Of a stretch of 64,000 nt of DNA, positions 1 to 10,770 are shown in pieces. A program made the position numbers and the translations under genes. The notes under the pieces are model-generated. The model made no database searches. It had not been told where the DNA came from and worked only from the letters and a program-made list of their open reading frames with translations. Source of the DNA: Acorus gramineus (Eukaryota > Streptophyta > Magnoliopsida > Acorales > Acoraceae); contig CM060852.1 of NCBI GenBank assembly GCA_030737835.1, positions 5,819,813 to 5,883,812 of the forward strand, given 5' to 3'. Numbering within the stretch: the first letter of the stretch is position 1; each line of letters opens with the position of its first letter.

Positions 1-430
1 ATATAACCCCGGACAGATTTTGGAATAAGGTGGAATATGTTAAATAAAGTGTTTGAATGTCCAGAATACCCGAGAGTAATGAATGTCTCGATAAATTTGT
101 ACAAAGTGGTATATGAATTCCAGCAAACCCTTGGAATTAAAACTATTCCATCCAAAGAATTTGTGGGTTCACTGTTAAATCAACTGTCATCGTCTCTTAT
201 AAATCACCTGTTAAATCAATTATCATTATTTTTTCATCTTTTATAAATACTTATCCACTATGTATTCACATTTTATCCAAACAACAAAAACTTTATTATT
301 ACGTTTCCCAATGACAATAATTTAGAACACAATCAAACACAAAATCACTTTATCCTTATTTATACTTACTTATGCCAGAATAATTGTATATCCAAGAATA
401 AGTCATATTCTATATCCAAACGGAAGCTAA
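1..430. mobile_element. MITE of the C-tract family, copy 1, cut by window edge
   Basis: Shares with 2062-2521 and 4679-5155 the order: AT-rich left part, a stretch around TTATTACGTTT/CAATGACAATAA, an AACACAA(T/C)CAAACA motif, then an ATATCCAAACGG-type right end. The left end is probably just outside the window. No coding capacity; the short ORF here is by chance. Confidence 0.5.
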
Positions 431-499
431 AAGTTATGTAAACTTATTTCCAAACGCATGAATTCAATACTTTGCGTGCCTTACAAGTTATTGATGTAT

Positions 500-969
500 G
501 GGCATTTCCAACCAAACTACCTAAATTTTTTATACATTTAGGAGCTAATAAAGATAGGATACCATTTATGTATTTTTTAACCTTAACTCCCTAAATTTTT
601 TATACATTTAGGAGCTAATAAAGATAGGATACCATTTATGTATTTTTTAACCTTGCTCCCTCAATGACTTCCTACATAATTTTTTAATATTTTAAATTGA
701 TTTATAAATTTAAAAATTGAGATTTTTTTTTTCAACGGCTATATTCTAATGGCTATTACATAAAGTGTTTATGAAATAGACGTTGGAAGTGTTTATGTCA
801 TAAAATGTGATTTTGGGGCTGGGAATTAAATTTGACTCCCACATGTAGGGAGACTTATTCATCGGAAAATGTTTAATGATAAATATATAGAGCCCATTAA
901 AATCTTTTTTTATTATTATTTTCTCCCCCAAATATTAGGTAGGAGCCTCCAACGCACATCGAGATGCTC
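500..969. mobile_element. Harbinger/Tourist-like MITE candidate with a 70-bp internal tandem duplication
   Basis: The right end reads GATGCTC followed by TAA. Its reverse complement GAGCATCTC resembles the left end GGGCATTTCC and the ends of the elements at 6307-6907 and 23088-23476. The flanking triplets (TAT / TAA) do not match exactly, so the left boundary is tentative. Inside, a 70-bp unit beginning CTAAATTTTTTATACATTTA at 521 is repeated almost perfectly from 591 to about 657. Confidence 0.4.
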
Positions 970-2058
970 TAATATCATTGTCATATATCTGTTTTTCCGG
1001 TCTCTAATACTCAACAGTTTGAATGTATAACTTAAACAATTTAAATTAAGCACAAATCAATTAATTTGACACTATGATTATGCTGACAAGAAAATAATAA
1101 AGTAAATGTGGTGTATTTTATCTTATGCTGAACATCTTTGTTTATTAATGTCAATGTAATATCATAAAGTGTTTGCCTTGTTAACCAGTAGCCAGTGTAA
1201 ATATAAATAATGTCTTTGTTTTTGAGTTTTGATACATCCAATTTTAAAGTCCGCTCTAAAAATTGTCTCTAGGTCATATGTAAGGTCATATGCATATATA
1301 CAATACAGAAGAAAAATCTAAATCTCAAAGAAAAAGATATTGGACCATTTTTAAAGTCTCAGTGCATCATTTTTCATTGTTCTTCCATGTTGTTTTCTAG
1401 AATTCACTGCAAAAAGATTGTTTATGACCAGAACTTGCTTTGTTTTTCTTGTGAAAAAAAATTGTGTTCACAAAATGTTGAATATTTTCTATTCATGGCT
1501 AGCTCCAATTAAAAGATGACTTAATTTTTTATATGTTTACTTTGGGAAAATTAATTGTTTTAAAAAAATTCATCAGTAATGCTAAAGCAATAAGGAGGGT
1601 CATAGAGTTTTCTACCCAATTATATTGAGAAGATATTTCAAATATTTGGTATATTAGAAATATATATAATGTTTATTTGACGCATTTAAAGGAGTATTTT
1701 TAAAGAAATGAATAATCAAAGGTATTTAACATGCCCCTTCCCATTAAAAAAAAAACCCAAAAAATAAAAAAGTGTTCGATTGTCACTAACCTGTTATTTG
1801 TAAATACAATAATATTTAAAATATTTAAAAACGACTCCTCATTTGATCTGAGATTGATCGAGTAATAATTCAAAATTAATAAAATTTTAATATTCTTGTT
1901 TTTATCTATTTCACCCTCATTTTTTTATCATTTTATTTTTATGATACATAAGATCTGTTTCTAAAATTTTAAATGTAGCTGTTGGTTAAGTTAGCATCAA
2001 ATCAATGGAATATCTGTATCTGCCTCTTCCTGTGATTCTATCTTACTAGGATAGAGTT
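970..2058. other. AT-rich intergenic DNA, no gene seen
   Basis: Stop codons are frequent in all frames and no domain-like translation is visible. Ordinary AT-rich plant spacer. Confidence 0.6.
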
Positions 2059-2061
2059 TTA

Positions 2062-2521
2062 CCCCCCCCCCCCCCGTTTGTTTCCGGTATAACCCCTCGG
2101 ATAACCCAGATAACACCGGATAAGTATTTTGGGGTGTTTGTTTACCTCGGATAACCTCTGATAAAGTATGCTAGAATAAACTGGTATAAAGTTATATATA
2201 AATTCTAACCAACCCCTGGATTTAAAGTTATCCTAGGTTATTCCATCCAAAGAATATGTGGGCCCACTGTCAAATCAATTGTCATCACCTCTTATAAATC
2301 GCCTGTCAAATCAACTAGCATTATTTTTTTTACCTTTTATAAATCTATATCCATACTTTATTCACATTTCTACCTAACAACAAAACATTTATTCTTACGT
2401 TTATCAACGAGAATAATTCAAAACACAACCAAACACAAAATCATTTTATCCTTATTTATATTCATTTATGGTCGGATAAATGTGTACTCTAAAATAAAAT
2501 CTATCCCCATTTCAAACGGGG
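2062..2521. mobile_element. TTA-target MITE with a 14-C terminal tract, copy 2
   Basis: Flanked by TTA (2059-2061) and TTA (2522-2524). The left end is a run of 14 C followed by GTTTGTTTCC. The right end CAAACGGGG is the inverted counterpart of CCCCGTTTG. TTA duplication plus inverted ends fits a PIF/Harbinger-type MITE. It lies about 0.9 kb upstream of the BIG GRAIN 1-like gene. The ORF running out of its right end has no recognisable product. Confidence 0.7.
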
Positions 2522-3352
2522 TTAATTTATCACAACTTTCGCACATGTTCTCAGTGCCATTCCTTTTTATAATTAAATTGATTGAGTTTTTATATGTTTT
2601 TTACACTGCATTGGGAAATTCTCTTTTTCTATATTTGGCACGTGAAGCCAAAACATATCATAACAAATCAGAATATGGGACCACATATGCCTCCCAAATG
2701 GATCTCCTTCTCAGGAAACGAAGGAATGCAATCAATATCCCTAAAGAATTAAATAAGATATAAAACAAGTGATCTTAATTGATTAGAATGGAAGCATCTC
2801 TTATTTTTTGTGTTTCTGAACAACTCTGTTCACATGTGGTTCCTCACCTAACTTCCAAACCAAAATTTTCTCTTACAGAAGCCTAGCCAAGAATTCAAGG
2901 GTACATTTTCCCCCATCACACCCAACCTCACATGATAGGTATTGAGCATTGACTCATGCATTGAGGATAAACACCTTAATGGTCCATATCCTCTGCGCTA
3001 ATAATGAAAATTTTTCATATTAATACATATAAATTCACATCCGTATATATATGAATCAATGATATGGTTCTATCAAATAACATTTATAGAATTTTCATTT
3101 ATAGTTTTAATTGATTAAATATTTTTTTAACTGTTTGATCAGAACCTACAAATGATATTTCTATTAGTAGGCTCTGATACGGAATTTTTTCATAATAACA
3201 TGATATAATCCTAAAATCATGTGTGTTCACTTTAAATATTTTCACTGACCCAACAAAGAATTCTCTGGATCTTCAATGAGAGGATCTAATCTCCTCGTTC
3301 CACGCATTGAAAAGAACCCTAAAAAGCCTAAGATAACCCTTTGAGCATCCAC

Positions 3353-3362
3353 TATTATAAAC
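3353..3362 (+). promoter_or_regulatory. Putative TATA box of the BIG GRAIN 1-like gene
   Basis: TATTATAAAC lies about 100 bp before the chosen ATG at 3460. Transcription would begin near 3385, which would put the upstream in-frame ATG at 3376 outside the mRNA. This supports the start at 3460. Confidence 0.45.
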
Positions 3363-3459
3363 AGTGTTGTAAAGTATGTGTTTAAAAAGGCATCCTCCCC
3401 TCCAAACTCCCATCATTTCCATCCCTTCCTCTTCCACAAACACCAAACACCAAAAAATC

Positions 3460-4242
3460 ATGCAAGAAACTCACCTATGGCCCAAAAACCTCCCCACAAC
3501 CATCCCCACCACAATGACCTTAAAAGGCTCAACCAATCTCTACAACAAACTGAGCCACCGGAGGCGAGACTCCGATGAGCTCGATGTGTTCGAGGCCGCC
3601 CGATACTTCTCCGGCGGTCTCGATATCTTCATCACCCCATCCACTTCACATAAGGCCAAAACTCTAGAAAACCCCTTGAGAAGTCCACTCCCCACATCAA
3701 AGTCTCAAGGGGTGGTTGATAAGCAACTCAAAGAGAATAAGTCTAAGCAACCAGCCTCTCCTGGTGGTAGGTTAGCCAGGATGTTGAACTCTCTATTCAA
3801 CCAAACAGCTTCTTCATCTAAGAAGAAATCCAAGTCCAACACCACCACCACCACCCATTCAAAGAAAGATGAGAGCCTTGTTGAGAGGAGGAGCAGCATC
3901 AGTGGTAGTTGCACTGCTCCAACTTATTCAAAGACTTACCATTCTTGTTATAAGAAATGCAGTGGTGAGGTTTTGGATGATAAGAAGGCCATGCATGTCT
4001 CATGGTTCAAAACTAATTATGGTGATCAGGGGCTTCATTTGAAGGAGGAGAGGAGGAAGGTGAGACAGGTTCGGACGAACGTAGAGGTTGATGATGGAGG
4101 AGACAGCGACTCGAGCTCCGATCTGTTCGAGCTGAAGAACTATGACTTGGGTGGATTCTCAAGTGGATTGCCTGTTTATGGGACTACTCATATGGAAGGC
4201 ATCAAGAGGGGGAAGGGGACATCACATGGTGCTTATGTCTAA
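3460..4242 (+). CDS. BIG GRAIN 1-like protein (BG1-like, E-type)
   Basis: 260 aa, single exon, as usual for this plant family. In rice, BIG GRAIN 1 is a membrane-associated positive regulator of auxin response and grain size (family knowledge); direct biochemistry is not clear. Conserved blocks are visible: SHRRRDSDELDVFEAARYFS (32-51), SPGGRLARMLNSLF (100-113), SDSSSDLFELKNYDL (216-230) and GLPVYGTT (236-243) near the end. Between them are low-complexity Lys/Ser and Thr runs (118-132). The short basic N-terminus before the first block is like the Arabidopsis BG1-like D/E members and lacks the longer rice BG1 N-terminus. An in-frame ATG 28 codons upstream (3376) is disfavoured because it sits too close to the TATA box at 3353. 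The neighbours on both sides are MITEs, so context adds nothing about function. Confidence 0.9.
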   Translation: MQETHLWPKNLPTTIPTTMTLKGSTNLYNKLSHRRRDSDELDVFEAARYFSGGLDIFITPSTSHKAKTLENPLRSPLPTSKSQGVVDKQLKENKSKQPASPGGRLARMLNSLFNQTASSSKKKSKSNTTTTTHSKKDESLVERRSSISGSCTAPTYSKTYHSCYKKCSGEVLDDKKAMHVSWFKTNYGDQGLHLKEERRKVRQVRTNVEVDDGGDSDSSSDLFELKNYDLGGFSSGLPVYGTTHMEGIKRGKGTSHGAYV

Positions 4243-4392
4243 AGGCATGATTCTCATTAGATATGCGTTTAGTGGGTGTCAATGTCATAAAGTGAAGGTT
4301 TTGTATTGTGTGTAAGATATGAAAACAAAGAGTACTGACTCATTATATATATGTGGATGTCAATTTTGATGTCTCTTTTGTCATCAATGGTG

Positions 4393-4419
4393 AATTATTA
4401 TTATTATTATTATTATTAT
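4393..4419. repeat. (ATT)n microsatellite
   Basis: About nine ATT units in the 3' flank of the BIG GRAIN 1-like gene, possibly inside its 3' UTR. Confidence 0.85.
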
Positions 4420-4678
4420 ATAGATAGATATGGAATCTTCCTCCCATACCACACAATTAAATGTTACTATCAAGATTTCTATCCACCACAGCTTTCCCAT
4501 GTGATGTCTCCAATACCTTTGGTCAATTCTGAAAACACCATCTGAATTGACAAATGAAGGTTGAAAACAATTGATTTTACTTGATCTTAGGCGGGCGAGG
4601 CTGCATGGGGTCCTCAAGTCCCACAAAAAATAAATGCATAGATTTATGTGTGTGTGTGCCCGCGCGTATGTTCACTTA

Positions 4679-5155
4679 CCCCCCCCCCCCCCGGGTTTGG
4701 ATCACGAGTTAAGGGCGTATAAGGGTGGTATAAGAATGGATAGGGAAAATGACTGTTTGTTTGCAGAGTATAACCTAGTATTACTAAACCAGTTTAAACG
4801 AGTATAAGAGAGTATAACAATTCTAAGTAACCCATAGGATAAACTATACTCAGTTTATCTATTCTCATGGATAAGTGGGACCCACTTACAAATAAAAAAA
4901 AATTTCATCACATCAAATTACCTACCAACATCTCTTATACATCAATAGAGCCCACGTGTCAAATCAACTTTTTGCACCTTATTTATATTTTATTCTTTAT
5001 CATCCAAACAACTCAACATTTATTCTTACGTTTTCCAATGAGAATAAAAAAAAAACACAACCAAACAGAAAATCTCTTATTCATGTAGATTTATTATCTA
5101 TCATGACATAGTTATCTATCTAAAATAACTTAATTCCTCAATCCAAACAAATGCG
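4679..5155. mobile_element. C-tract MITE, copy 3
   Basis: Preceded by TTA (4676-4678). Starts with a run of 14 C, then GGGTTTGGAT. It contains the family core ATTCTTACGTTTTCCAATGA and AACACAACCAAACA, and ends near ATCCAAACAAATG, inverted to the left end. I could not find the matching right TTA, so the right boundary is approximate. The homopolymer is the same length as in copy 2. Confidence 0.6.
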
Positions 5156-5290
5156 AACATTCGAGAGTGGAACAAAGTTGATCAGAGTGGAACCTGATTC
5201 AGAGTGGAACCTGATCAACTGGTTCCATTCAGAGTGGAACCTGATCATTATTCGAGGTTGAATGCGAACATTCGAGATTGAAGAAAGTTC
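5156..5290. repeat. Short degenerate tandem repeat
   Basis: CAGAGTGGAACCTGAT occurs three times between 5194 and 5250, with partial copies. GAATGCGAACATTCGAGA-type sequence brackets the array (about 5150 and 5260), so the block looks like a duplicated short segment. Confidence 0.55.
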
Positions 5291-6303
5291 ATACCTGATC
5301 AACCATCCTTCCTCTAGCTAACAAACATTGTGTGAGAGAGTTTGCTAAAGATGCACCAACACAGGGTTCCAAGAAAACATGCAGTTGAAGGATCAAAGAA
5401 TGCACCCATGCTTCCATGTGGGGTGCTTTCTCTAGTTGGAACAAATTAATAAATCATATGTTAAAAGAGGCCAAGGATCTCCAGCCGGCCTCGCCCAAGC
5501 ACACACAGGGGAGAGTACTAACAATGCGCCATCTGTTTTGTTCTTCTTTGATGGCCAAACTGATTGAGTTCTGTTTCGCAATCGATATGCGACTTAATTG
5601 GTGTTTCTATATATGTGTGTGTGTGGATGGATTTTTTCAACTTGAACAACTCTGGATGATGGTTCCAACCAGTTGATCGTGGAGATTCTCAATGAGGATA
5701 AGCTGAATTGATGAAGTCTTGATTTCATACTTTCTTGAACTTTACAGTATGAATTACAAAAAGGAATCAATAAAGAAATGAAGAAAGAAAAGCTACATGA
5801 TATGAAAATGACATTTAATCTTCACAAGTTTGCTGTCATTAAGAGCTACGTTTATTCAATTAATTTAGCACATTTTTGGGTGAAGAAATGTAATGAGGTT
5901 CAATAGAACTGTTATTCTCTGATGGCAATTAAAGAACAAGCATGCTGTTTAGGGAATTAAAGGCATGATAAATTAACTAAACCTATTTCATCCACATATC
6001 CAGTATTACATCTAAATAATTATTTTGGTGTTCAAAGAGAGAAAAAGCTTTATTCCTTTCCGTATTCCACTTATCATTCCAAAAACAAATTACAGGGCTT
6101 ATTGGCCAAGCACATTTATATACATTGAATAGTTCAATGTGTTCTACATCTCAAATAAGTACCTAAATAAGGAAATGATTACCCATTATAATTTGTAGAC
6201 CAATGTCCATGAAATTATATACACTATTACATATTGTGTGTGTGTGATTGTGTGTGTGATTTCAGACTACATAGTCCAATGAAAACAGTTTGGGTGGCAC
6301 AAA
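5291..6303. other. Intergenic DNA, no gene seen
   Basis: No recognisable protein similarity in any frame. A short (TG)n run occurs at about 6236-6258. Confidence 0.55.
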
Positions 6304-6306
6304 TAA

Positions 6307-6907
6307 GAGTATCTCTAAAAGCCTCTTATCCCACTTTTTTCTTCATTCATGGAGTCAAATATCTTAGAATTCAGCTTCAATAGTCTCCTTATACCCTCCC
6401 TCATTATATTTTTCATTAACACACTTCCTATGGGTGGGGAGCCACATTCATTCCTTACATCTAAAAAAAATTATATTACCCCTTCCCCTTCTTTTATGTT
6501 TTGTTTCTTTATATGGGCATGATGACTATTATTCTACATGAAATTATTTTATTTATAATTAATAGTTAATTTTATTCAATTGTAAATAATTTTAATTTAT
6601 TTTTCATGTTTTTTGAAATTTTTAATTTAATTTTAGTTTATTTTTATTTATAATTAATCATTTTTATTTAAATGATATTTATTCTAAGTTAATAATTATT
6701 AAATTTTAAAATATGCTTTTATTCATTTCATATTAGAACATCTTAAAATATGATTTAGGGTATTTGATCATTTTGAATGAAGATATGATAAGAATGGGAA
6801 AGCTTTAAAAATGATAAAATTAAAAGAAAATGGCTCCTTACATGTCATAAACATGCAATCTCTGTCCATGGTATTGGGAAACAAAATAAAGACTTTTGAA
6901 GATGCTC
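6307..6907. mobile_element. Harbinger/Tourist-like element, TAA target
   Basis: Flanked by TAA (6304-6306) and TAA (6908-6910). Terminal inverted repeats GAGTATCTCTAAAAG and GAGCATCTTCAAAAG (reverse complement of the right end) match at 13 of 15 positions. The interior is very AT-rich with no ORF, so it is non-autonomous. Same end type as 23088-23476. Confidence 0.65.
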
Positions 6908-6910
6908 TAA

Positions 6911-7884
6911 AGAGTATAAAATAGACTTTAAACTATTGAAATGTTCACTTTCACTTGGGGTCAACACCAAGTGGAAATAATTATAAAATGAAGGAAAAGA
7001 AAGTAAAACAAAAAAAAGGAAATTGAGTGACTGAGAGGGACGGAGAGAGAGAGACCATTCACATGAGATAAAGACTCCAAAGTCCTCTCATTAATTCAGT
7101 GCATCATAAACAGCTGTTATTTTCATCTTTTGATAGAATTTTGGACCTTCCCTTCAAAGCCTTGGTTCCTTCAAAAAATAAAAAAATGATGATGATTACT
7201 CAGATGATGCTAGAAATATCTGCTTGAACTTCTTTGTAGTTCCTTCCTGGCTGGTGTATGAATCCAGTTGGATCCATAGATAGCATTATTTGAGAAATTT
7301 CACACACAGATTGTTTATTTTGATTCTTGCATTCAATTCTATTCATGATTTATTCAATCTTATTTAAGATTTATACGAGTTCAATGCAAACCTTTTCAAT
7401 TGAATGCAAATATTGTTAAGTGCAATTTAATTACACGAAAACAACATTTTAGTTTAGCATTAATATACTTAGTCCGTTTTGTAGCCGTGTTTGTAGTCTA
7501 GAAGCGGTCTCTCAATTGCCTATACACTAAGATAGTACATCATAAATTGTGTCATTGCAATGTATATAAATATTAAAAGAAGATTTACTTTTTCAAAGAA
7601 AAACAATACTTTAGTGTATACTTCACTTATTATAACAACATGTACTTTAATGGGCGTGTATATTTTAAAAAATAAAAATAAAAATTGATGATGACTCCGA
7701 ATGAGGCTGCACAAGTCATGGACATATCATTTTCACATTTAGTTTGATTCATGAGTTATTCACTTTAATTCATGAGTCTCCCCTAATAAAGTTGAAGCAT
7801 ATCCAACTACTACTTGATATTGCTCTTACCAAATTGCATAGACAATGATGGCTAAATAAGAATATTATAATTGTCATTTTTACT
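6911..7884. other. Intergenic DNA with a family-B repeat relic (about 7480-7735)
   Basis: From about 7480 to 7735 the text resembles the family-B element at 24220-24576: TATACACTAA/TAGTGTATAC words, an AT-rich core, and a right end GGACATATCATTTTC that matches the family-B terminus. The left terminus is not recognisable. Nothing else is identified in this stretch. Confidence 0.4.
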
Positions 7885-8640
7885 TGTGGGTGCAAATTGG
7901 ACGGGTTGAACTCGTCTCGAAATGACTCGTCGACGGGTTTAGGTTGGGCTTTTTTTCAGTTGGATTCAACCCAACCTGAACTCAAACACAATTCGGGTTG
8001 GAGTCTCGGGTTGGTTGGGTTGAACCCGAACCTAAAAATGGGCCATGGGCTTGTATAGACAATCACATATCATCTCACATATCATCCTCTCATTTAATAA
8101 CAAATCTATACCATCAACTTATCAAAATAGCATCACAACCTAAAAACTAATCCTAATGAACTCTCTCTTCACTCATTCATCGCCGTCATGAACACTCAGA
8201 AAAAAAAAAGAGAGCTTAGCCCTCACGACACAATCTGTGAATCGTCGACCATCACCGATCCTTGCCGATCATCACCAACCATCAAACCTCGCTGACCATC
8301 ACCGACCGTCCAACCCTCGCTGACCATCAACGAAGAGTTATTTTTTTGGTTCATCCACTTGATTGTTGTTGGGTATTTGTTACTTTGTTGCGTTATTTAT
8401 TTGGAATTCATGGATTTTTTTTTTTTTTAACTACAAAAGCCTAGATGAAGATGGCATTTTTTTTTTATTTACAAAATACTCGGTTTTTTAATAAAAAGTA
8501 ATGTATGTTCAATATGTGTTCATTGTTTTACTTTCTCAATGCATGTTTAACAAGTACAACCAGAGCCTAACCCGAGTCCGATTCGAACCCGCGGGTTGAG
8601 GTCAGGTTCAGATTAGGTTTTGTGCATCGACATGCGTACT
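7885..8640. mobile_element. Degraded hAT-like element
   Basis: Begins TGGGTGCAAATTGGACGGGT, followed by repeated GGTTGAACCC/GGGTTGG words. Towards 8580-8625 it has GAACCCGCGGGTTGAGG. This is the same subterminal vocabulary as the intact hAT at 56508-57031. I find no clear right inverted end or 8-bp duplication. The middle holds a GACCATCACCGA-type repeat without an ORF of note. Confidence 0.4.
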
Positions 8641-9631
8641 ATGTAGATGTTGAGCTCTCAATAATTCAATATACTTATCAAGAAAAAACAGAGTTATTTG
8701 TGTTGTGATATTAAGCTATCATAAAAAAAAACCACTTAAGCAAAATTAATAACTTTCACAATCTTTTGAACTTTTAATTTGGCTTACTATGCCATTCAAT
8801 TTCCCGCATATCCAGTGATAAAACAATTCATAGCATTCGTTCTCAAGCTTTAAGAAAACATATTGGAAGTGGTTTGCAACTAAAATCATTTAAGCCAACA
8901 ATTCAAATCTAGTGAGATAACCAAATCAAATCTTCATAAGAGATGAATCAGGCCTTTCTTCTGAGTGTATATAACTCTAATGAAGTGAGCAAATACTTAA
9001 CTTCATATGGTTTTCAGTTTCAAATTTTGATCCCATTTCTCTCAAAGCTACATATCTGGTACATGTTCCTTTATCTTTCCACAAACAAATCTAACAACGT
9101 AACTTTTGAAAAAATGTGGTGCCATGAATCAATGTAATGAAAAATGAAAAGAAACAAGCAATCACAAAGAAGAGACTTACGTGATTCAACAAAGGCTGCC
9201 TACATTCAGAGAGAAGGAAGAAATTTTTTTTTCTAATTTATGAAATACATACATTATATGATGAGGCTACAAATCTGACTCTCCATCATGAGATCTTTCA
9301 TGTTAAAGACACAGAGGATTCATGTGTCAACTAATAAAATGATATCATGTAATCAGAGTAAATTGTTTTAATATAAATATCAGTTAAAATGTGAATAATT
9401 TTATTGAAAGTGGTTTTTTTTACAGCTTACTTAGAAGATATTTTCTCACTTTAACACAGAGGATCCGGTCTCTGTTCATATACTTGGGAAGGACAATAAT
9501 CATTGAATTGGTAGGGCTGGACATAGATCAACCAAAACATATGGTTCACAATTTCAAGCCTTTCTTTGTACTTCCTAGTGCTTATCAGTCACAGAGTTTG
9601 TATACATCAAGTATTCGGTCATGAATATTCC

Positions 9632-9667
<36 letters not shown>

Positions 9668-9976
9668 TATGTAGGTAGGTATGGAAAAACTATGAGATAA
9701 TTAAATCATTCTTTAGATAGATTCATATCATTAGTAAGAAAAATACATGCAAAAAATTTGATATTACATGTGAAGGAAAGATGGTTAATGATTATTAGGA
9801 CTAGTTTTTTTTAAAAAATCTTATGATGGAAGTGATAAGCTACATAAACTAAACTAATATCTAAATCTATGGGAGATATATCCCATATAATTGGCAAACT
9901 TTTCTGAACATTCAGAAAATAATGCGTTGTTACAACAGTCAACAGATATGGTTAAATTTCTTTTTCAGATAACAAA
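8641..9976. other. Intergenic DNA, no gene seen; (AAT)n at about 9631-9667
   Basis: Short ORFs here have no recognisable similarity or codon character. The only structured item is a run of about twelve AAT units at 9631-9667. Confidence 0.55.
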
Positions 9977-9985
9977 ATTAATATA

Positions 9986-10761
9986 GGGTTAAAGATATAT
10001 GAATCCCTGTAAATAACTTTACACCCATAGAAGTTTTTGCAAACTTGGGGTCCAACATACAAATTCTTTAAAGTGTTATGGTTGGTTAAACTTAGTCACT
10101 GATTTAACTTTTAGTCCAATTTAATGGTATATTCTTATAATATTTCATCTGTGTGAAATTAAACACCCATGTAAGTCCCTGAAAACACAAGAAATATATG
10201 TGTGTGTGTGTCCTTTCAAATTATCATTTTGCCCCTGATAAAACTCATTTTTACTTTCCTTTTTTTTTTTCTGATTTTGTCGTAGTTGCTTCTTACGACC
10301 ATTGTTAATTTTTTCTTGCTTCTATTCAATCCAAACAATTGTAAGTGTGAGAATGAATTTATTTATGTATTGTAATTCGTACACTATAGATATTACTTAC
10401 ATTTTTTTTTATTTTACTTTTTGATAAGAGGTGAATATATAAGTTAAAAAAACTCATGTTAATAACTATGTTTTGCATTGTGGAGGGTATAATAATTAAA
10501 TCACATTTATAATTAATTTTAATTATGATAGATTGATAATGATTACGAGTATGAATGTATTAAATATTTTCTGTGTTTTCAATAATGTAATTGTCACATC
10601 ACATTTATAATTAATTTTAATCATGATAGATTGATAATGATTACGAGTATGAACGTATTAGATATTTTTTATGTTTTTAATAACATAATTGTCACATTTA
10701 AAGTTTACAATGACACGTGTGAGTTTATGAATATTTATAAAGATTAAAATATCTTTAACCC
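9986..10761. mobile_element. Mutator-like MITE with a 9-bp target duplication
   Basis: ATTAATATA (9977-9985) and ATTAATACA (10762-10770) flank the element and match at 8 of 9. The left end GGGTTAAAGATAT is inverted at the right end as ATATCTTTAACCC. Inside, a 98-bp unit starting CACATTTATAATTAA at 10502 is repeated at 10600. No ORF, so it is non-autonomous. Confidence 0.7.
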
Positions 10762-10770
10762 ATTAATACA

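Noticed and set aside
2482-2763. 93-aa ORF starting in a MITE
   Set aside because: Starts inside the element at 2062-2521, no recognisable similarity, no promoter or conserved motif.
3376-3459. Upstream in-frame ATG extending the BIG GRAIN 1-like protein by 28 residues
   Set aside because: Only about 15 bp from the TATA box, and the extension does not resemble family N-termini.
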